DNA of 47,547 nucleotides from the NCBI RefSeq assembly GCF_009917385.1, contig NZ_QWLJ01000022.1, positions 1-47,547 on the forward strand. Direction: 5' to 3'. The notes beneath the pieces were generated by a model. It made no database searches. It was not told the origin of the DNA and saw nothing but the letters and a program-made list of their open reading frames with translations. This DNA comes from Roseburia sp. 1XD42-34. GTDB lineage: Bacteria > Bacillota > Bacilli > Bacillales > Amphibacillaceae. This document shows, piece after piece, positions 8,613-18,209 of the stretch (the stretch's first letter is position 1; every line of letters begins with the position of its first letter). A program made the position numbers and the translations under genes.

Positions 8613-9512
8613 CTATTTGTTCATTTTTGGATCTAACGCATCGCGCAGCCCGTCCCCAAAGATGTTAAAGGCTAATACAATTAACATAATAACGAGCCCC
8701 GGGAATAATGCAATATGTCCTGCGTCCCACATGAAGTCCCGTCCATCACTTAATAATGCGCCTAATTCTGGTGATGGTGGTTGTGCACCCATTCCTAAAA
8801 ATGAAAGTCCACTTGCGGACAGTACTGCTGTCGCAATAAATAAACTCCCTTGTACAATAATCGGAGACAAAATATTCGGCAAAATATGCTTCCATATGAT
8901 TCTTGTATCTGATGCACCTAATGCTTTCATGGCATCAATGTACTCTAAGTTTTTGGTAGCCAATGTGGAACCCCTGACAATACGAGCAAATGTAGGAATT
9001 GCAAAAATGGCAACCGCTATAATAACATTTTGTAAATTAGCTCCTAAAATACTAATTAAAGCAAGAGCTAATAAAATACCTGGGAAAGCTAGTAATATGT
9101 CCATAATTCGCATGATGATAGTGTCTAATTTTCCGCCATAATAACCCGAAATAAGCCCGAGAAAAACACCAACAATTCCACCTAACATGGTGGCGGTAAT
9201 ACCAATACTCATTGTGATACCTAATCCATGAATAACCCTTGTGAATATATCTCTTCCATGATGGTCGGTTCCAAACCAGTGTTCAGCTGAAGGAGATTGT
9301 AGCTTTACGCCATAATCAACTGCATCTGGATCCTGAGAAGTTAACAAAGGTCCTATAAGTGCGATGATAATTAAAATAATGATTAAGTAACCTCCAACTA
9401 AGGCACTTTTATTTTTACGTAATTTACTGTAGAAATCCTTGAATGCTTTTTTAAATGGACCGTCTACTTTGGGTGCTTCTGTCACAATATTATTTGCTGG
9501 TTCAGCACTCAT
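8613..9512 (-). CDS. Peptide ABC transporter permease (OppC/DppC family)
   Basis: 299 residues. A cytoplasmic N-terminal tail (to about residue 35) precedes the first helix, followed by the OppC loop with SPSAEHWFGTDHHGRDIFTRVIHG, and the EAA loop EYIDAMKALGASDTRIIWKHILPNILSPIIV near residues 185-215. The RBS AAGGGGGT lies 7 bases before the ATG. First gene of the minus-strand importer operon, divergent from the binding-protein gene across 284 bp. Confidence 0.92.
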   Translation of the reverse strand: MSAEPANNIVTEAPKVDGPFKKAFKDFYSKLRKNKSALVGGYLIIILIIIALIGPLLTSQDPDAVDYGVKLQSPSAEHWFGTDHHGRDIFTRVIHGLGITMSIGITATMLGGIVGVFLGLISGYYGGKLDTIIMRIMDILLAFPGILLALALISILGANLQNVIIAVAIFAIPTFARIVRGSTLATKNLEYIDAMKALGASDTRIIWKHILPNILSPIIVQGSLFIATAVLSASGLSFLGMGAQPPSPELGALLSDGRDFMWDAGHIALFPGLVIMLIVLAFNIFGDGLRDALDPKMNK

Positions 9513-9796
9513 TTTGTTACCCCCTTACTGTCAAAATATGTAACATTATTGCACAAAAATTGAAATTCGATTGGAAATTCACACGGTATATAGGGAAAAT
9601 TGTCATACTATTTATAATACAGTTAAATTAGGTATTTTTCAATATGGATTGGAAAAATATTTTTAATTCATAGTATTATATAATTAGTGTGTTTGAGTTT
9701 AAATATTCTTGCTATTTTGTAAAAAATCGTTTATATTAAAAATTGTTAACATTATTTTTACTTTTAAAATCATAGGCAGGGGGTATCATTACAGAT
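9513..9796. promoter_or_regulatory. Divergent intergenic region between permease operon and binding-protein gene
   Basis: 284 AT-rich bases must hold promoters for both directions. I see only approximate boxes, for example TTGAGT near 9692 for the plus-strand gene, and no clear operator. For the plus-strand gene CAGGGGGT precedes the ATG by about 12 bases, a long spacing. Confidence 0.35.
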
Positions 9797-11401
9797 ATGA
9801 AAAACAAAAAATTATTATGGCTTGTTTCCTTGTTAGCTATGCTTGCATTTGTATTAGCAGCATGTGCGGGCGATGGAGAGCCTGAAAGTAAATCAGAAGG
9901 AGAAGGCTCAGAAAAAGAAGGTTCAGGAAGCGGTGGCGATTTAGTTATTGCCCTTCCATCAGATGTTGTATCGCTATCTCCACAAGGAACAAATGACATT
10001 CCGTCTGGCCAAGTTGCTGATAATATTTATGAAACATTGACGGTATTAGATGAAAATCAGGAACCACAACCTGGACTGGCTAAGGAATGGAAAGAAGTAG
10101 ATGAAACAACATGGGAATTTCAATTACAAGATGGTGTGAAATTTCACGACGGTGAAGAGCTGACGGCAGAGGTTGTGAAAATGAACTTTGATCGTCTGGT
10201 TGATGAAAAGATTGCCTCACCGAGAGCTTTCTTATTTGAAGCAGTGAAAAGTGTAGAAGTAAAAGATGATCTTACATTAGTAATTAAGCTGGAATATCCA
10301 TATGCGCCACTGTTAGCAAATTTAGCGCATAGTGGTACAGCTATTATGAGTCCAAAAATAATTGAGGAAGATTATGCACAAATGGAAGATGGTGGTGATG
10401 TTGATGCATATATCAACAAAAATCCTATCGGTACTGGTCCATTTAAATTAGATGAATGGAAAGCAGGGGAAGAGGTCGTTATATCACGTAACGATGATTA
10501 TTGGGGCGAAAAGGCAAAATTGGATACTGCCACGTATAAAGTGGTCAGTGAACAAAGCTCCAGAGTAGCTGAACTGGAGACAGGTGTAGCTCATGTAGCT
10601 GATCAAATAGGGCCAAATAACATCTCACGTGTAGATAAAGCTGAAGGAATGAGTGTACTTCAGGAACCAAGCACCTCGTTAAGTTATGTTGGTTTCAACA
10701 TGAAAAAAGAGCCGTTTGATGATAAAAAAGTTCGTCAAGCAATTTCCATGGCAATCGATAAAGAAGAGATCGTTAGCGGTGTTTATAATAATGTAGGTAT
10801 TCCAGCAAAAGGTCCATTAGCGCCGCCAGTATTTGGTTACGATGAGTCTGTTGGTGGTTTAGAGTATGATGTCGAAAAAGCAAAAGAGCTATTAGCGGAA
10901 GCTGGCTATGAGGATGGCTTTAAAACAACCATTTGGACGAATGATAACGAACAGCGTGTCGATACGGCTGTTACGATTCAAAATCAATTAAAAGAAATCG
11001 GTGTTGATGTTGAAATTGAAGAATTGGAGTGGGGGGCATTTTTAGATAGAACGTCTAATGGCGAACATGATATGTTTGTTCTAGGCTGGGTTACAAGTAC
11101 TGGAGATGCAGATTATGGTATGTATCCACTATTCCACTCATCTGCAGTTGGGGAGCCTGGAAACCGTTCCTTCCTAGAAGATGAAGAATTAGATAAGGTT
11201 TTAGACGACGCTCGTCGTGAAACAGATCCTGAAGTACGAAAAGAACTATATTCTAAAGCACAAGAAATGCTTGTTGATCTAGCACCGATGATTTATACAC
11301 ATCACCAAGAGTACTTACTAGGTGTTAGCGATTCTGTAAAAGACTTTAATGTTAATTCACAAGGTATTTATCAAATTAAGCAGACGTATATTGAAGAGTA
11401 A
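9797..11401 (+). CDS. Peptide (possibly glutathione) ABC transporter substrate-binding lipoprotein
   Basis: 534 residues of the SBP family 5 (OppA/DppA/GsiB). A lipoprotein signal peptide ends in the lipobox LAAC with Cys23 as lipidation site, followed by an acidic/Gly/Ser-rich linker to about residue 48. Family signatures include NIYETLTVLDENQEPQPGLAKEWKE, WEFQLQDGVKFHDGEELTAEVV, and NPIGTGPFKLDEW. It captures substrate outside the membrane for the divergent four-gene permease/ATPase operon. The LSPQGTNDIPS segment resembles Bacillus proteins annotated as glutathione-binding; specificity is inference. A stable hairpin follows the stop. Confidence 0.92.
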   Translation: MKNKKLLWLVSLLAMLAFVLAACAGDGEPESKSEGEGSEKEGSGSGGDLVIALPSDVVSLSPQGTNDIPSGQVADNIYETLTVLDENQEPQPGLAKEWKEVDETTWEFQLQDGVKFHDGEELTAEVVKMNFDRLVDEKIASPRAFLFEAVKSVEVKDDLTLVIKLEYPYAPLLANLAHSGTAIMSPKIIEEDYAQMEDGGDVDAYINKNPIGTGPFKLDEWKAGEEVVISRNDDYWGEKAKLDTATYKVVSEQSSRVAELETGVAHVADQIGPNNISRVDKAEGMSVLQEPSTSLSYVGFNMKKEPFDDKKVRQAISMAIDKEEIVSGVYNNVGIPAKGPLAPPVFGYDESVGGLEYDVEKAKELLAEAGYEDGFKTTIWTNDNEQRVDTAVTIQNQLKEIGVDVEIEELEWGAFLDRTSNGEHDMFVLGWVTSTGDADYGMYPLFHSSAVGEPGNRSFLEDEELDKVLDDARRETDPEVRKELYSKAQEMLVDLAPMIYTHHQEYLLGVSDSVKDFNVNSQGIYQIKQTYIEE

Positions 11402-11409
11402 CGATATAC

Positions 11410-11447
11410 AGCAAATAACCGAGGTAACTTAACCTCGGTTATTTGCT
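11410..11447 (+). terminator. Long perfect hairpin after the binding-protein gene
   Basis: A 16-bp perfect stem (11410-11425 with 11432-11447, arms reading AGCAAATAACCGAGGT and its complement) with a 6-base loop lies 8 bases after the stop. The following bases (ATTTCAT) are only modestly T-rich. The remaining stretch to the rbs promoter (11448-11711) shows no gene. Confidence 0.7.
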
Positions 11448-11711
11448 ATTTCATAAAGTAATATTTCAGAAATAGACTAGGTTATTTGCCGGGAGCAAAA
11501 AAGTCGTGCACTGAATGGAGAAAGTCGTGTGCCAAAGCAGAAAGCTTACAATTTCAAAAGGATAAAAGCCCCCTCCAAGCTGAATGAAAATTAATTTAAC
11601 AGAGTCCACATATACTTTATAGACATGGTACAAATTTGCTAATAAAATGCAAACTAGTGTTATGCATTAGCTTTGGAATAATAAAACTCGGTGAAGGACC
11701 TTTGTAATCCA

Positions 11712-11740
11712 TTGACAAAAGAATAAAAGCGTTTTATTAT
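11712..11740 (+). promoter_or_regulatory. Sigma-A promoter of the ribose operon
   Basis: TTGACA (11712-11717), 17-bp spacer, TATTAT (11735-11740). The spacer contains the near-palindrome ATAAAAGCGTTTTAT, which is cre-like though mismatched at the ends. The start site would fall in the first LacI-type operator. Confidence 0.8.
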
Positions 11741-11744
11741 ATAC

Positions 11745-11800
11745 ATGTAACGGGTTACATATTGGTTTATTTTTTAACTATTATATGTAACCGGTTACAT
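11745..11800 (+). promoter_or_regulatory. Two LacI-family operators upstream of rbsR (RbsR and/or CcpA)
   Basis: ATGTAACGGGTTACAT (11745-11760) and ATGTAACCGGTTACAT (11785-11800) are 16-bp palindromes, the second perfect, spaced 40 bp centre to centre, close to four helical turns. The first covers the predicted transcription start. The second also fits the cre consensus TGWAANCGNTNWCA exactly. Autorepression by RbsR, relieved by ribose, with possible DNA looping and catabolite repression by CcpA, is the likely logic. Confidence 0.75.
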
Positions 11801-11831
11801 AACCTTTTTACATGGAAGGGGTGGAGAAGTT

Positions 11832-12818
11832 ATGGCAACCATTCGGGATGTTGCAAAACTTGCCAATGTGTCAACAGCAACCGTATCCAGAGTGCTAAAT
11901 AACAATAGGTACGTCAATAGTGAAACAAAAAACCGCGTTAACGAAGCGATTGAGAAACTTCAATATCGACCTAATGATGTTGCTAGAAGTCTATTTAAAG
12001 GGAACTCAAAAATGATTGCACTTTTTGTTCCTGATATTAAAAACCCTTTTTTTCCGGAGCTTGCTCGTGCAGTAGAAGATGTAACGAATCAGCATAATTA
12101 CACATTCATACTTTGTAACACAGATGACAGTCATGAAAAAGAAGTTACATATTTGAATGCATTAACGCAAAAATCAGTAGATGGATTTATTATTGTATCG
12201 AGTACCATAACAGAGGAAGATTTGCATCATATAACAAGTCCTGTTATTTCATTGGATAGGAAGTTTAGCTCTAAAATTTCCTCTGTTACCGTAAATAACC
12301 GAAAAGGTGCAAGAGAAGCAACTGCTTATTTACAATCCATTGGCTGCAAAAAAATTGCTCATATTAGTGGACCACAAACAGCAAGCAATACAGAAGAGAG
12401 ATTGAAAGGCTACCTTGATGTTATCGAACATGAAGCGTGGTTTCATTCTAATTATGTCGTTACTGGGGATTATCGCTTTGAAAATTCATATGAAATTGCA
12501 AAACAGCTGTTAACGAATCATAACGACATTGATGGAATATTTGTCGCTAATGATTTAATGGCAGTAGGTGTGTTAAAAGCTGCGGAATCTTTGAATATAA
12601 AAATACCCGAACAATTATCTGTTATCGGTTTTGATGGAATTACTATTGGTTTAACAACTACTCCATCATTAACAACGATACAACAACCTATTTATGAGAT
12701 TGGGAGCAGGGCAGCACAAATTTTGCTACAACTTATCGATCATCCAGAACAAAAAGTAATCCAAGAAGAATTGGAAGTCACCTTAATCGAACGTGATTCT
12801 ACAAAGCGAAAGGAGTAA
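11832..12818 (+). CDS. rbsR: LacI family ribose operon repressor RbsR
   Basis: 328 residues. The N-terminal LacI helix-turn-helix is ATIRDVAKLANVSTATVSRVLNN (residues 2-24) with the hinge helix to about residue 55 (RPNDVARSLFKGNS). The periplasmic-binding-like sensor domain follows, ending in the typical VTLIERDST. It is the first gene of an operon whose order rbsR-K-D-A-C-B matches B. subtilis. Two matching operators lie in its own leader. Good RBS (GGAAGGGGTGGAG) before the ATG. Confidence 0.93.
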   Translation: MATIRDVAKLANVSTATVSRVLNNNRYVNSETKNRVNEAIEKLQYRPNDVARSLFKGNSKMIALFVPDIKNPFFPELARAVEDVTNQHNYTFILCNTDDSHEKEVTYLNALTQKSVDGFIIVSSTITEEDLHHITSPVISLDRKFSSKISSVTVNNRKGAREATAYLQSIGCKKIAHISGPQTASNTEERLKGYLDVIEHEAWFHSNYVVTGDYRFENSYEIAKQLLTNHNDIDGIFVANDLMAVGVLKAAESLNIKIPEQLSVIGFDGITIGLTTTPSLTTIQQPIYEIGSRAAQILLQLIDHPEQKVIQEELEVTLIERDSTKRKE

Positions 12819-12822
12819 TATC

Positions 12823-13713
12823 ATGAGACATAATCCACAGATTTGTGTGGTTGGAAGTATTAATATGGATTTAATGATTGAAACAACAAAGATGCCGCAA
12901 CAGGGCGAAACGGTTTTAGGGCAATCATTTGCTTTCTATCCGGGTGGAAAAGGAGCCAATCAAGCTGTTGCAGCAGCGCGGCTTGGAGCAAATGTGCACA
13001 TGATTGGCGCTGTTGGTAAGGATGAATTTGGAGCATCATTGGTCGATCATTTGCGAACAGAGGGAATTCATACACAAGGGATCCTCATGAGTGATCAAAA
13101 GTCTACAGGAGTAGCAAATATTATTTTGTCTGAAGAGGATAATCGAATTATTGTTGCCCCCGGGGCTAATTATGCGGTTGTTCCAGAAATGATTGATAAG
13201 CATGAAGAAATAATTCGTAGCAGTGACATAATTTTATTACAGCTCGAAATACCGTTACAAACTGTACTGTATACTGTTAAAAAAGCGCAGCAATTTAATA
13301 TTCCAGTAGTGGTTAATCCTGCTCCTTATCAACAGTTACCTGAGGAATTAGTAAGAAATGTAACTTATGTTACACCAAACAAGATTGAGGCAGCGGCAAT
13401 GAAGGAAGAAGCCTATTTTGCTGCTATAAAAGAGAAACTGGTTATCACATTAGGTAAGGAAGGAGTGGTTTATTACAACAATAACACAGCAACTAGAGTA
13501 AAGAGTTTTAAAGTAGACGTAAAGGATACAACAGGTGCTGGAGATACATTTAATGGTGCTTTAGTAACTAAATTAGCACAAGGAGAACCTTTATCTGATG
13601 CAATTCCGTTTGCAAATGCAGCAGCTGCATTATCGATTATGAAAACAGGGGCCCAAGAAGGAATGCCAACATTAGACGAGGTCAACAAGTTCATCATAGA
13701 AAGGAACGGGTAA
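12823..13713 (+). CDS. rbsK: Ribokinase
   Basis: 296 residues, PfkB carbohydrate-kinase family. It phosphorylates D-ribose to ribose 5-phosphate in the cytoplasm. Visible motifs: GSINMDLMIET at residues 9-19, the glycine-rich YPGGKGANQAVAAARLGA near 39-56 (PfkB signature 1), and DTTGAGDTFNGAL near 240 with the catalytic Asp in GAGD (signature 2). I start at the ATG at 12823 because AAAGGAG overlapping the rbsR stop lies just upstream; an earlier in-frame start at 12793 lies inside rbsR without an RBS. Its stop overlaps the start of rbsD by one base (TAATG). Confidence 0.94.
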   Translation: MRHNPQICVVGSINMDLMIETTKMPQQGETVLGQSFAFYPGGKGANQAVAAARLGANVHMIGAVGKDEFGASLVDHLRTEGIHTQGILMSDQKSTGVANIILSEEDNRIIVAPGANYAVVPEMIDKHEEIIRSSDIILLQLEIPLQTVLYTVKKAQQFNIPVVVNPAPYQQLPEELVRNVTYVTPNKIEAAAMKEEAYFAAIKEKLVITLGKEGVVYYNNNTATRVKSFKVDVKDTTGAGDTFNGALVTKLAQGEPLSDAIPFANAAAALSIMKTGAQEGMPTLDEVNKFIIERNG

Positions 13714-14111
13714 TGTTGAAAAAGACAGGTATATTAAACAGGGACATCGCAGTAGTCCTTTCTCAACTTGGTCATACAGATACCATTATTATAGCTGATT
13801 GCGGTTTGCCAATACCAAAAGAAACGGAGTGCATTGACCTTTCGATCTCACTTGGAAATCCGGCTTTAATGGATATTTTACAAACGGTCATGCAACATAT
13901 GGAGGTGGAAAAAGTAACGTTGGCGGATGAGATAAAGTTAAATAACACGAAGTTGCACCATGAAATAACTTCTAAATATCGGAATATGCCGACAGATTAT
14001 ATTTCGCATGAATCATTAAAGAAAGCTATTAAAAATGCGAAGGCTGTAATTAGGACTGGTGAGGCAACTCCGTTTGCAAATATTATCTTACATGCTGGAG
14101 TTATTTTTTAA
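13713..14111 (+). CDS. rbsD: D-ribose pyranase
   Basis: 132 residues, full length for RbsD/FucU-type mutarotases. It converts beta-ribopyranose to the furanose form used by ribokinase. The N-terminal catalytic His is H21 in QLGHTDTIIIADCGLPIP, and the C-terminal RTGEATPFANIILHAGVIF is the family signature ending. Translationally coupled to rbsK through the TAATG overlap. Confidence 0.94.
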   Translation: MLKKTGILNRDIAVVLSQLGHTDTIIIADCGLPIPKETECIDLSISLGNPALMDILQTVMQHMEVEKVTLADEIKLNNTKLHHEITSKYRNMPTDYISHESLKKAIKNAKAVIRTGEATPFANIILHAGVIF

Positions 14112-14128
14112 CGAAAGGAGAGTAAGTG

Positions 14129-15637
14129 ATGTCTAGTGAACCTTTTGTATCCATGAAAAACATAAGCAAAACATTTTCCGGAAATAAGGTATTACAAAAT
14201 GTGAATTTCTCCATAAACCGTGGTGAAATTCATGCCTTAATGGGCGAAAATGGGGCAGGGAAATCAACTTTAATAAAGATTTTAACGGGGATTTATTCAA
14301 AGGATCAAGGAGACATATTCTTAAAGGGGAAAAAAATAACATTTATGAATCCTAAGCAAGCTGAAGAGCATGGAATCAGTGTTATCCATCAGGAATTAAA
14401 TATTATCCCACATTTAACTGTAGCAGAGAATATGTTTTTAGGTAAAGAAATGACCTATGGAAAATGTGGCATCTTAAATAAACGTGAGATGAAAAAAAGA
14501 GCCATTGAAGCTTTAAGTAAATTAGGTGTTTACGACATACAACCAGATAATAATGCAGGTGATCTCTCCATTGGAAAGCAGCAGATGGTGGAAATAGCTA
14601 AAGCTTTGACAACAAACACTGAGTTAATCATTATGGATGAGCCTACAGCGGCTTTAACGGATCATGAAATTGAAAACTTCTTCCGAGTAATTAAAAAATT
14701 AAAGGCTGACGGTGTTAGCATCATATACATTTCGCATCGTATGGAGGAGATATTTGAGATTTGTGAGCGGATAACTGTTCTGCGTGATGGTCAATATATT
14801 GGAACAAAAGTTACCCATGAAACGTCATTCGCAGAAATTGTGAAAATGATGGTCGGAAGAGAGATAGGGGAACGATATCCGACTAGAAATCACCATGTCA
14901 AAGAGACTATCTTTAAAGTCGAAAACCTATCATTAGCAAAGTACTTTTGCGATATTAGTTTTTCCGTAAAAAAAGGTGAGATCCTGGGGGTAGCCGGTTT
15001 GATGGGAGCAGGAAGATCCGAATTGATGGAAGCCATTTTTGGTTTCCGCAAGTTAGATAAAGGAACGGTTGAACTGAATGGAAAACAACTAGTTATAAAA
15101 CATCCAAGTGATGCGGTAAAGGAAGGGATTGGATTCATCACAGAGGATCGAAAGTCTAAAGGGTTAGTGATCGATGCTTCTATTAAAGAAAATATTGCTT
15201 TAACAAACTTGAAAACGTTATCAAAATATGGAGCAATTAATAAACGTAACGAAAGGAAGCAAGCGAAGCAGTTAATGAAAAAATTAAGGGTACGGGCGAC
15301 GAATGAAGAACAGATAGTAAAATCGTTAAGTGGAGGCAATCAGCAGAAAATAGTTATTGCCAAATGGCTAGCTATTAATCCACAGGTTCTTATCTTGGAC
15401 GAGCCTACTAGAGGTGTAGATATTGGCGCAAAAAAAGAGATTTATACGATTATGAATGAACTTTCAAAAGAAGGGGTAGCGATCATTGTGATTTCTTCTG
15501 AACTACCTGAAGTACTTGGTGTAAGTGATCGGATTATGGTAATGCATGAGGGGAAAATTACCGCATTTATCGATCGGGAGCAAGCAAATCAGGAAACCAT
15601 TATGACTGCGGCCACAGGAGGTAGAAGTGATGAATAA
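14129..15637 (+). CDS. rbsA: Ribose ABC transporter ATP-binding protein
   Basis: 502 residues with two fused ATPase domains. The first has Walker [10 protein letters not shown], signature [15 protein letters not shown], and Walker [13 protein letters not shown]. The second has a degenerate Walker A (GLMGAGRSE) but an intact LSGGNQQK signature and [11 protein letters not shown], as usual for sugar ATPases such as RbsA and MglA. AAAGGAG precedes the start; GTG at 14126 directly before the ATG is an alternative giving one extra residue. Fourth gene of the operon; its end overlaps rbsC by 8 bases. Confidence 0.94.
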   Translation: MSSEPFVSMKNISKTFSGNKVLQNVNFSINRGEIHALMGENGAGKSTLIKILTGIYSKDQGDIFLKGKKITFMNPKQAEEHGISVIHQELNIIPHLTVAENMFLGKEMTYGKCGILNKREMKKRAIEALSKLGVYDIQPDNNAGDLSIGKQQMVEIAKALTTNTELIIMDEPTAALTDHEIENFFRVIKKLKADGVSIIYISHRMEEIFEICERITVLRDGQYIGTKVTHETSFAEIVKMMVGREIGERYPTRNHHVKETIFKVENLSLAKYFCDISFSVKKGEILGVAGLMGAGRSELMEAIFGFRKLDKGTVELNGKQLVIKHPSDAVKEGIGFITEDRKSKGLVIDASIKENIALTNLKTLSKYGAINKRNERKQAKQLMKKLRVRATNEEQIVKSLSGGNQQKIVIAKWLAINPQVLILDEPTRGVDIGAKKEIYTIMNELSKEGVAIIVISSELPEVLGVSDRIMVMHEGKITAFIDREQANQETIMTAATGGRSDE

Positions 15638-16565
15638 GCTGAAAGATTTTAACATTGCTAAATTAGGGCCGCTACTTGGTTTGCTGCTTATTGCTATTGT
15701 GTTAGGAATGATGAGTGACAGCTTTTTCACTTTGAATAATATTTTAAATCTATTAAGACAGGTATCCGTAAACGCATTAATTGCCTTTGGAATGACATTT
15801 GTTATTTTAACTGCTGGGATAGATCTTTCAGTAGGTTCTACTCTTGCTTTAGGTAGTGCGTTAACCGCAGGGCTTTTAGCTGGGGGAATGGACCCGTTTC
15901 TAGCCATATGTATTGGCCTGTTAATTGGTTTAATGCTAGGAGCACTTAATGGCTTAATTATAGCTAAAGGAAAGGTTGCTCCGTTTATTGCAACACTAGC
16001 AACAATGACTATTTTTCGGGGGGCTACCCTTGTTTATACAGATGGGAAACCAATTACCGGACTATCAGATTCATTTGCGTTTGAAATGATAGGGAAGGGG
16101 TATGTTTTTGGAATTCCATTTCCTGCAATCATCATGTTGATCGTATTTTTCAGTTTATTTTTTGTCTTACGTAGTACGGTGTTTGGCAGAAAAGTATATG
16201 CCATTGGAGGAAATGAAGAGGCTGCTAAGTTATCTGGAATAAAAGCTGAAAGAGTGAAGATTGGAGTTTATTCTTTAACCGGTATGTTAGCTGTGTTAGC
16301 AGGAATTATTATTACAAGTCGGCTAGATTCCGCCCAACCAACTGCAGGAACAATGTATGAATTAGATGCGATAGCAGCGGTTGTCATTGGAGGAACAAGT
16401 TTATCAGGTGGAAAGGGAAGAATTTTTGGAACATTGATAGGAGCTTTAATAATTGGCGTTATCGATAATGGATTGAACTTATTAAACGTATCCTCTTTTT
16501 ATCAACAGATAGTTAAGGGGTTAGTTATTTTGTTAGCAGTGCTTTTAGATAGAAAATCTAAATAA
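15630..16565 (+). CDS. rbsC: Ribose ABC transporter permease
   Basis: 311 residues with eight or more hydrophobic helices; BPD_transp_2 family. Motifs seen: [56 protein letters not shown] segment near residues 108-130, and [24 protein letters not shown] near 190-214, the loop that docks on RbsA. The start ATG at 15630 has AGGAGGT 7 bases upstream, located inside rbsA, so the two genes overlap and should be translated in step. Confidence 0.94.
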   Translation: MNKLKDFNIAKLGPLLGLLLIAIVLGMMSDSFFTLNNILNLLRQVSVNALIAFGMTFVILTAGIDLSVGSTLALGSALTAGLLAGGMDPFLAICIGLLIGLMLGALNGLIIAKGKVAPFIATLATMTIFRGATLVYTDGKPITGLSDSFAFEMIGKGYVFGIPFPAIIMLIVFFSLFFVLRSTVFGRKVYAIGGNEEAAKLSGIKAERVKIGVYSLTGMLAVLAGIIITSRLDSAQPTAGTMYELDAIAAVVIGGTSLSGGKGRIFGTLIGALIIGVIDNGLNLLNVSSFYQQIVKGLVILLAVLLDRKSK

Positions 16566-16689
16566 TAACATGAATCTTCAATCCATAATAGTGCTCATAC
16601 TCCCAACCGAGGAATGAAATATTATTATGATTGGTGATCTAACTAGAGAGATGGAACTTGGTCAGCTTGTATATGGATAAAGGGAATTA

Positions 16690-16707
16690 CGATGCTAAAG
16701 AGCATCG
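16690..16707 (+). other. Small hairpin in the rbsC-rbsB gap
   Basis: CGATGCT/AGCATCG, 7-bp perfect stem with a 4-base loop, sits about 30 bases upstream of rbsB in the only sizeable gap of the operon (170 bp). With no T-tract it is more likely an mRNA-processing or stabilising element than a terminator; binding-protein genes often need higher expression than their permeases. Confidence 0.4.
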
Positions 16708-16738
16708 TTCCAAATAAAAAATAAATAGGAGGATGAAT

Positions 16739-17680
16739 ATGGTGAAGTGGTCAAAAGCTCTTATTTTTGTATTAGCTACCATCTTATTGTTAGGTGCTTG
16801 TTCTACAGATGCTCCAGGAAGTGAGAAAGACAATGGGAAAGCAGGAAAAGCCGATGACGATAAAATAAAGATCGGCTTATCTATTTCTACTTTAAACAAC
16901 CCGTTTTTTGTTACTTTGCGTGATGGTGCGGAAAGCGCTGCGAAAGAGGCGGGATATGAAGTAGTGACAGCGGATGCACAAAATGATCCCTCCACACAAT
17001 TAAGTGATATTGAAGATCTTATTCAGCAGGATATTGATATCTTGCTAGTCAATCCAGTGGATTCTGAAGCAGTAGTTTCCGCAGTTGAATCTGCTAATCA
17101 AGCAGAAATTCCAGTAATTACTGTTGATAGAAGCTCAGAAGGTGGAGAAGTAGTTACACATATTGCATCAGATAATGTAGCTGGCGGAGAGATCGCAGGC
17201 GAATTTATTGCCGAACAGCTTGGTGAAAAAGGAAAACTAGTGGAGCTAGAAGGAATTTCCGGATCCTCAGCTGCTAGAGAAAGAGGGGAAGGATTCCATA
17301 ATATTATGGATAAATTACCAGATATAGAAGTGGTGGCAAAGCAGACAGCTGATTTCGACCGAACAAAAGGGTTGTCCGTTATGGAGAATATTATCCAAGG
17401 CAGAAAAGATATCGACGCCATATTTGCTCATAATGATGAAATGGCATTAGGAGCAATCGAAGCTTTGGAATCACAAAACATGCTGGAAGATGTAATTGTT
17501 GTCGGATTTGATGCAACAGAGGATGCTGTGGCTGCTGTAAAAGATGGAAGGATGGATGCAACTGTAGCTCAGTTACCGGAAATGATTGGTCAGAAGGCAA
17601 TCGATGCTGCTGGAAAGATTGCCACTGGAGAAGAAGTAGAAGACTTCATTCCTGTGGAACTTGAATTAGTTACGGAATAA
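16739..17680 (+). CDS. rbsB: Ribose-binding lipoprotein
   Basis: 313 residues of the SBP family 4 (ribose/galactose-binding). A lipoprotein signal with lipobox LLGAC and Cys21 is followed by an acidic/Lys-rich linker; the mature domain opens KIKIGLSISTLNNPFFVTLRDGAESAAKEAGYEV, and includes LLVNPVDSEAVVSAVESAN and FAHNDEMALGAIEAL typical of RbsB. The start at 16739 is chosen over an ATG at 16733 because AGGAGG ends directly at 16732, leaving no spacing for the earlier codon. Last gene of the operon. Confidence 0.93.
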   Translation: MVKWSKALIFVLATILLLGACSTDAPGSEKDNGKAGKADDDKIKIGLSISTLNNPFFVTLRDGAESAAKEAGYEVVTADAQNDPSTQLSDIEDLIQQDIDILLVNPVDSEAVVSAVESANQAEIPVITVDRSSEGGEVVTHIASDNVAGGEIAGEFIAEQLGEKGKLVELEGISGSSAARERGEGFHNIMDKLPDIEVVAKQTADFDRTKGLSVMENIIQGRKDIDAIFAHNDEMALGAIEALESQNMLEDVIVVGFDATEDAVAAVKDGRMDATVAQLPEMIGQKAIDAAGKIATGEEVEDFIPVELELVTE

Positions 17681-17708
17681 ACCAGTTTATCTATTTAAAA
17701 TTACAGAA

Positions 17709-17760
17709 AAAACCTGGCAGGTAGGAATACGATGCTAATGCGTTCATACCTGCCAGGTTT
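17709..17760. terminator. Shared bidirectional terminator
   Basis: AAACCTGGCAGGTA (17710-17723) pairs perfectly with TACCTGCCAGGTTT (17747-17760). On the minus strand it is followed by TTTTTTCTG, so it is a good terminator for the converging gene, whose stop codon lies at its edge; on the plus strand it ends the rbs operon with a shorter T-run. Confidence 0.8.
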
Positions 17761-18073
17761 ATTGATCATATTCAATAGATGCCTCAGCAAGTCTTTTCTT
17801 TTGCTGGCGTTGTTTAAATGCAATCCACGACGTTTTTAATGATGCGTATGTTCCAACAGCAGCTGCACTATAAAAACCTCCCATAAAAACTCCTGCCCAT
17901 AAATCATTTCGGTGACTAATAAATATTGAGATACTAAACCCAATTACACTGGCAATTGTAGGGAAGTATTGGCGAGGGATAGGGAACAGCTTAAATATCT
18001 GTGTTATGATTACGATTAGCGGAACGGCAATAACTCCATCCCAAAAATTAGTGTGGATAATTGGAAACTCCAT
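17759..18073 (-). CDS. Small holin-like membrane protein of unknown function
   Basis: 104 residues with three hydrophobic segments (about residues 12-30, 34-50 and 57-78) and a basic, Gln/Lys-rich C-terminal tail. The pattern PRQYFPTIASVIGFSISIF...WAGVFMGGFYSAAAVGTYASLK resembles phage-type holin families, but no lysin or phage gene is nearby, so I do not assign that function. The ATG at 18073 has GGAGGT 6 bases upstream; an ATG at 18121 lacks one. Converges on rbsB and shares its terminator. Confidence 0.6.
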   Translation of the reverse strand: MEFPIIHTNFWDGVIAVPLIVIITQIFKLFPIPRQYFPTIASVIGFSISIFISHRNDLWAGVFMGGFYSAAAVGTYASLKTSWIAFKQRQQKKRLAEASIEYDQ

Positions 18074-18209
18074 TCTGTAACCTCCAGTATAAGTATTCTC
18101 TCTTAAAAATATCTGATCCAATAGTTCCCTAAAATCGACATATCGTCATTTCTAGTTGGCGTGCATGTCGTTCAAAGAAATTTTGTAGAAAGAGAAGCAA
18201 ACATAAAAT

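Noticed and set aside
7070..9141. Several plus-strand ORFs of 66-174 codons opposite the peptide transporter genes
   Set aside because: Antisense shadows of well-supported permease and ATPase genes.
17759..18073. Prophage remnant suggested by the holin-like protein
   Set aside because: No lysin, integrase, capsid or attachment-site features nearby; one small membrane protein is not enough.
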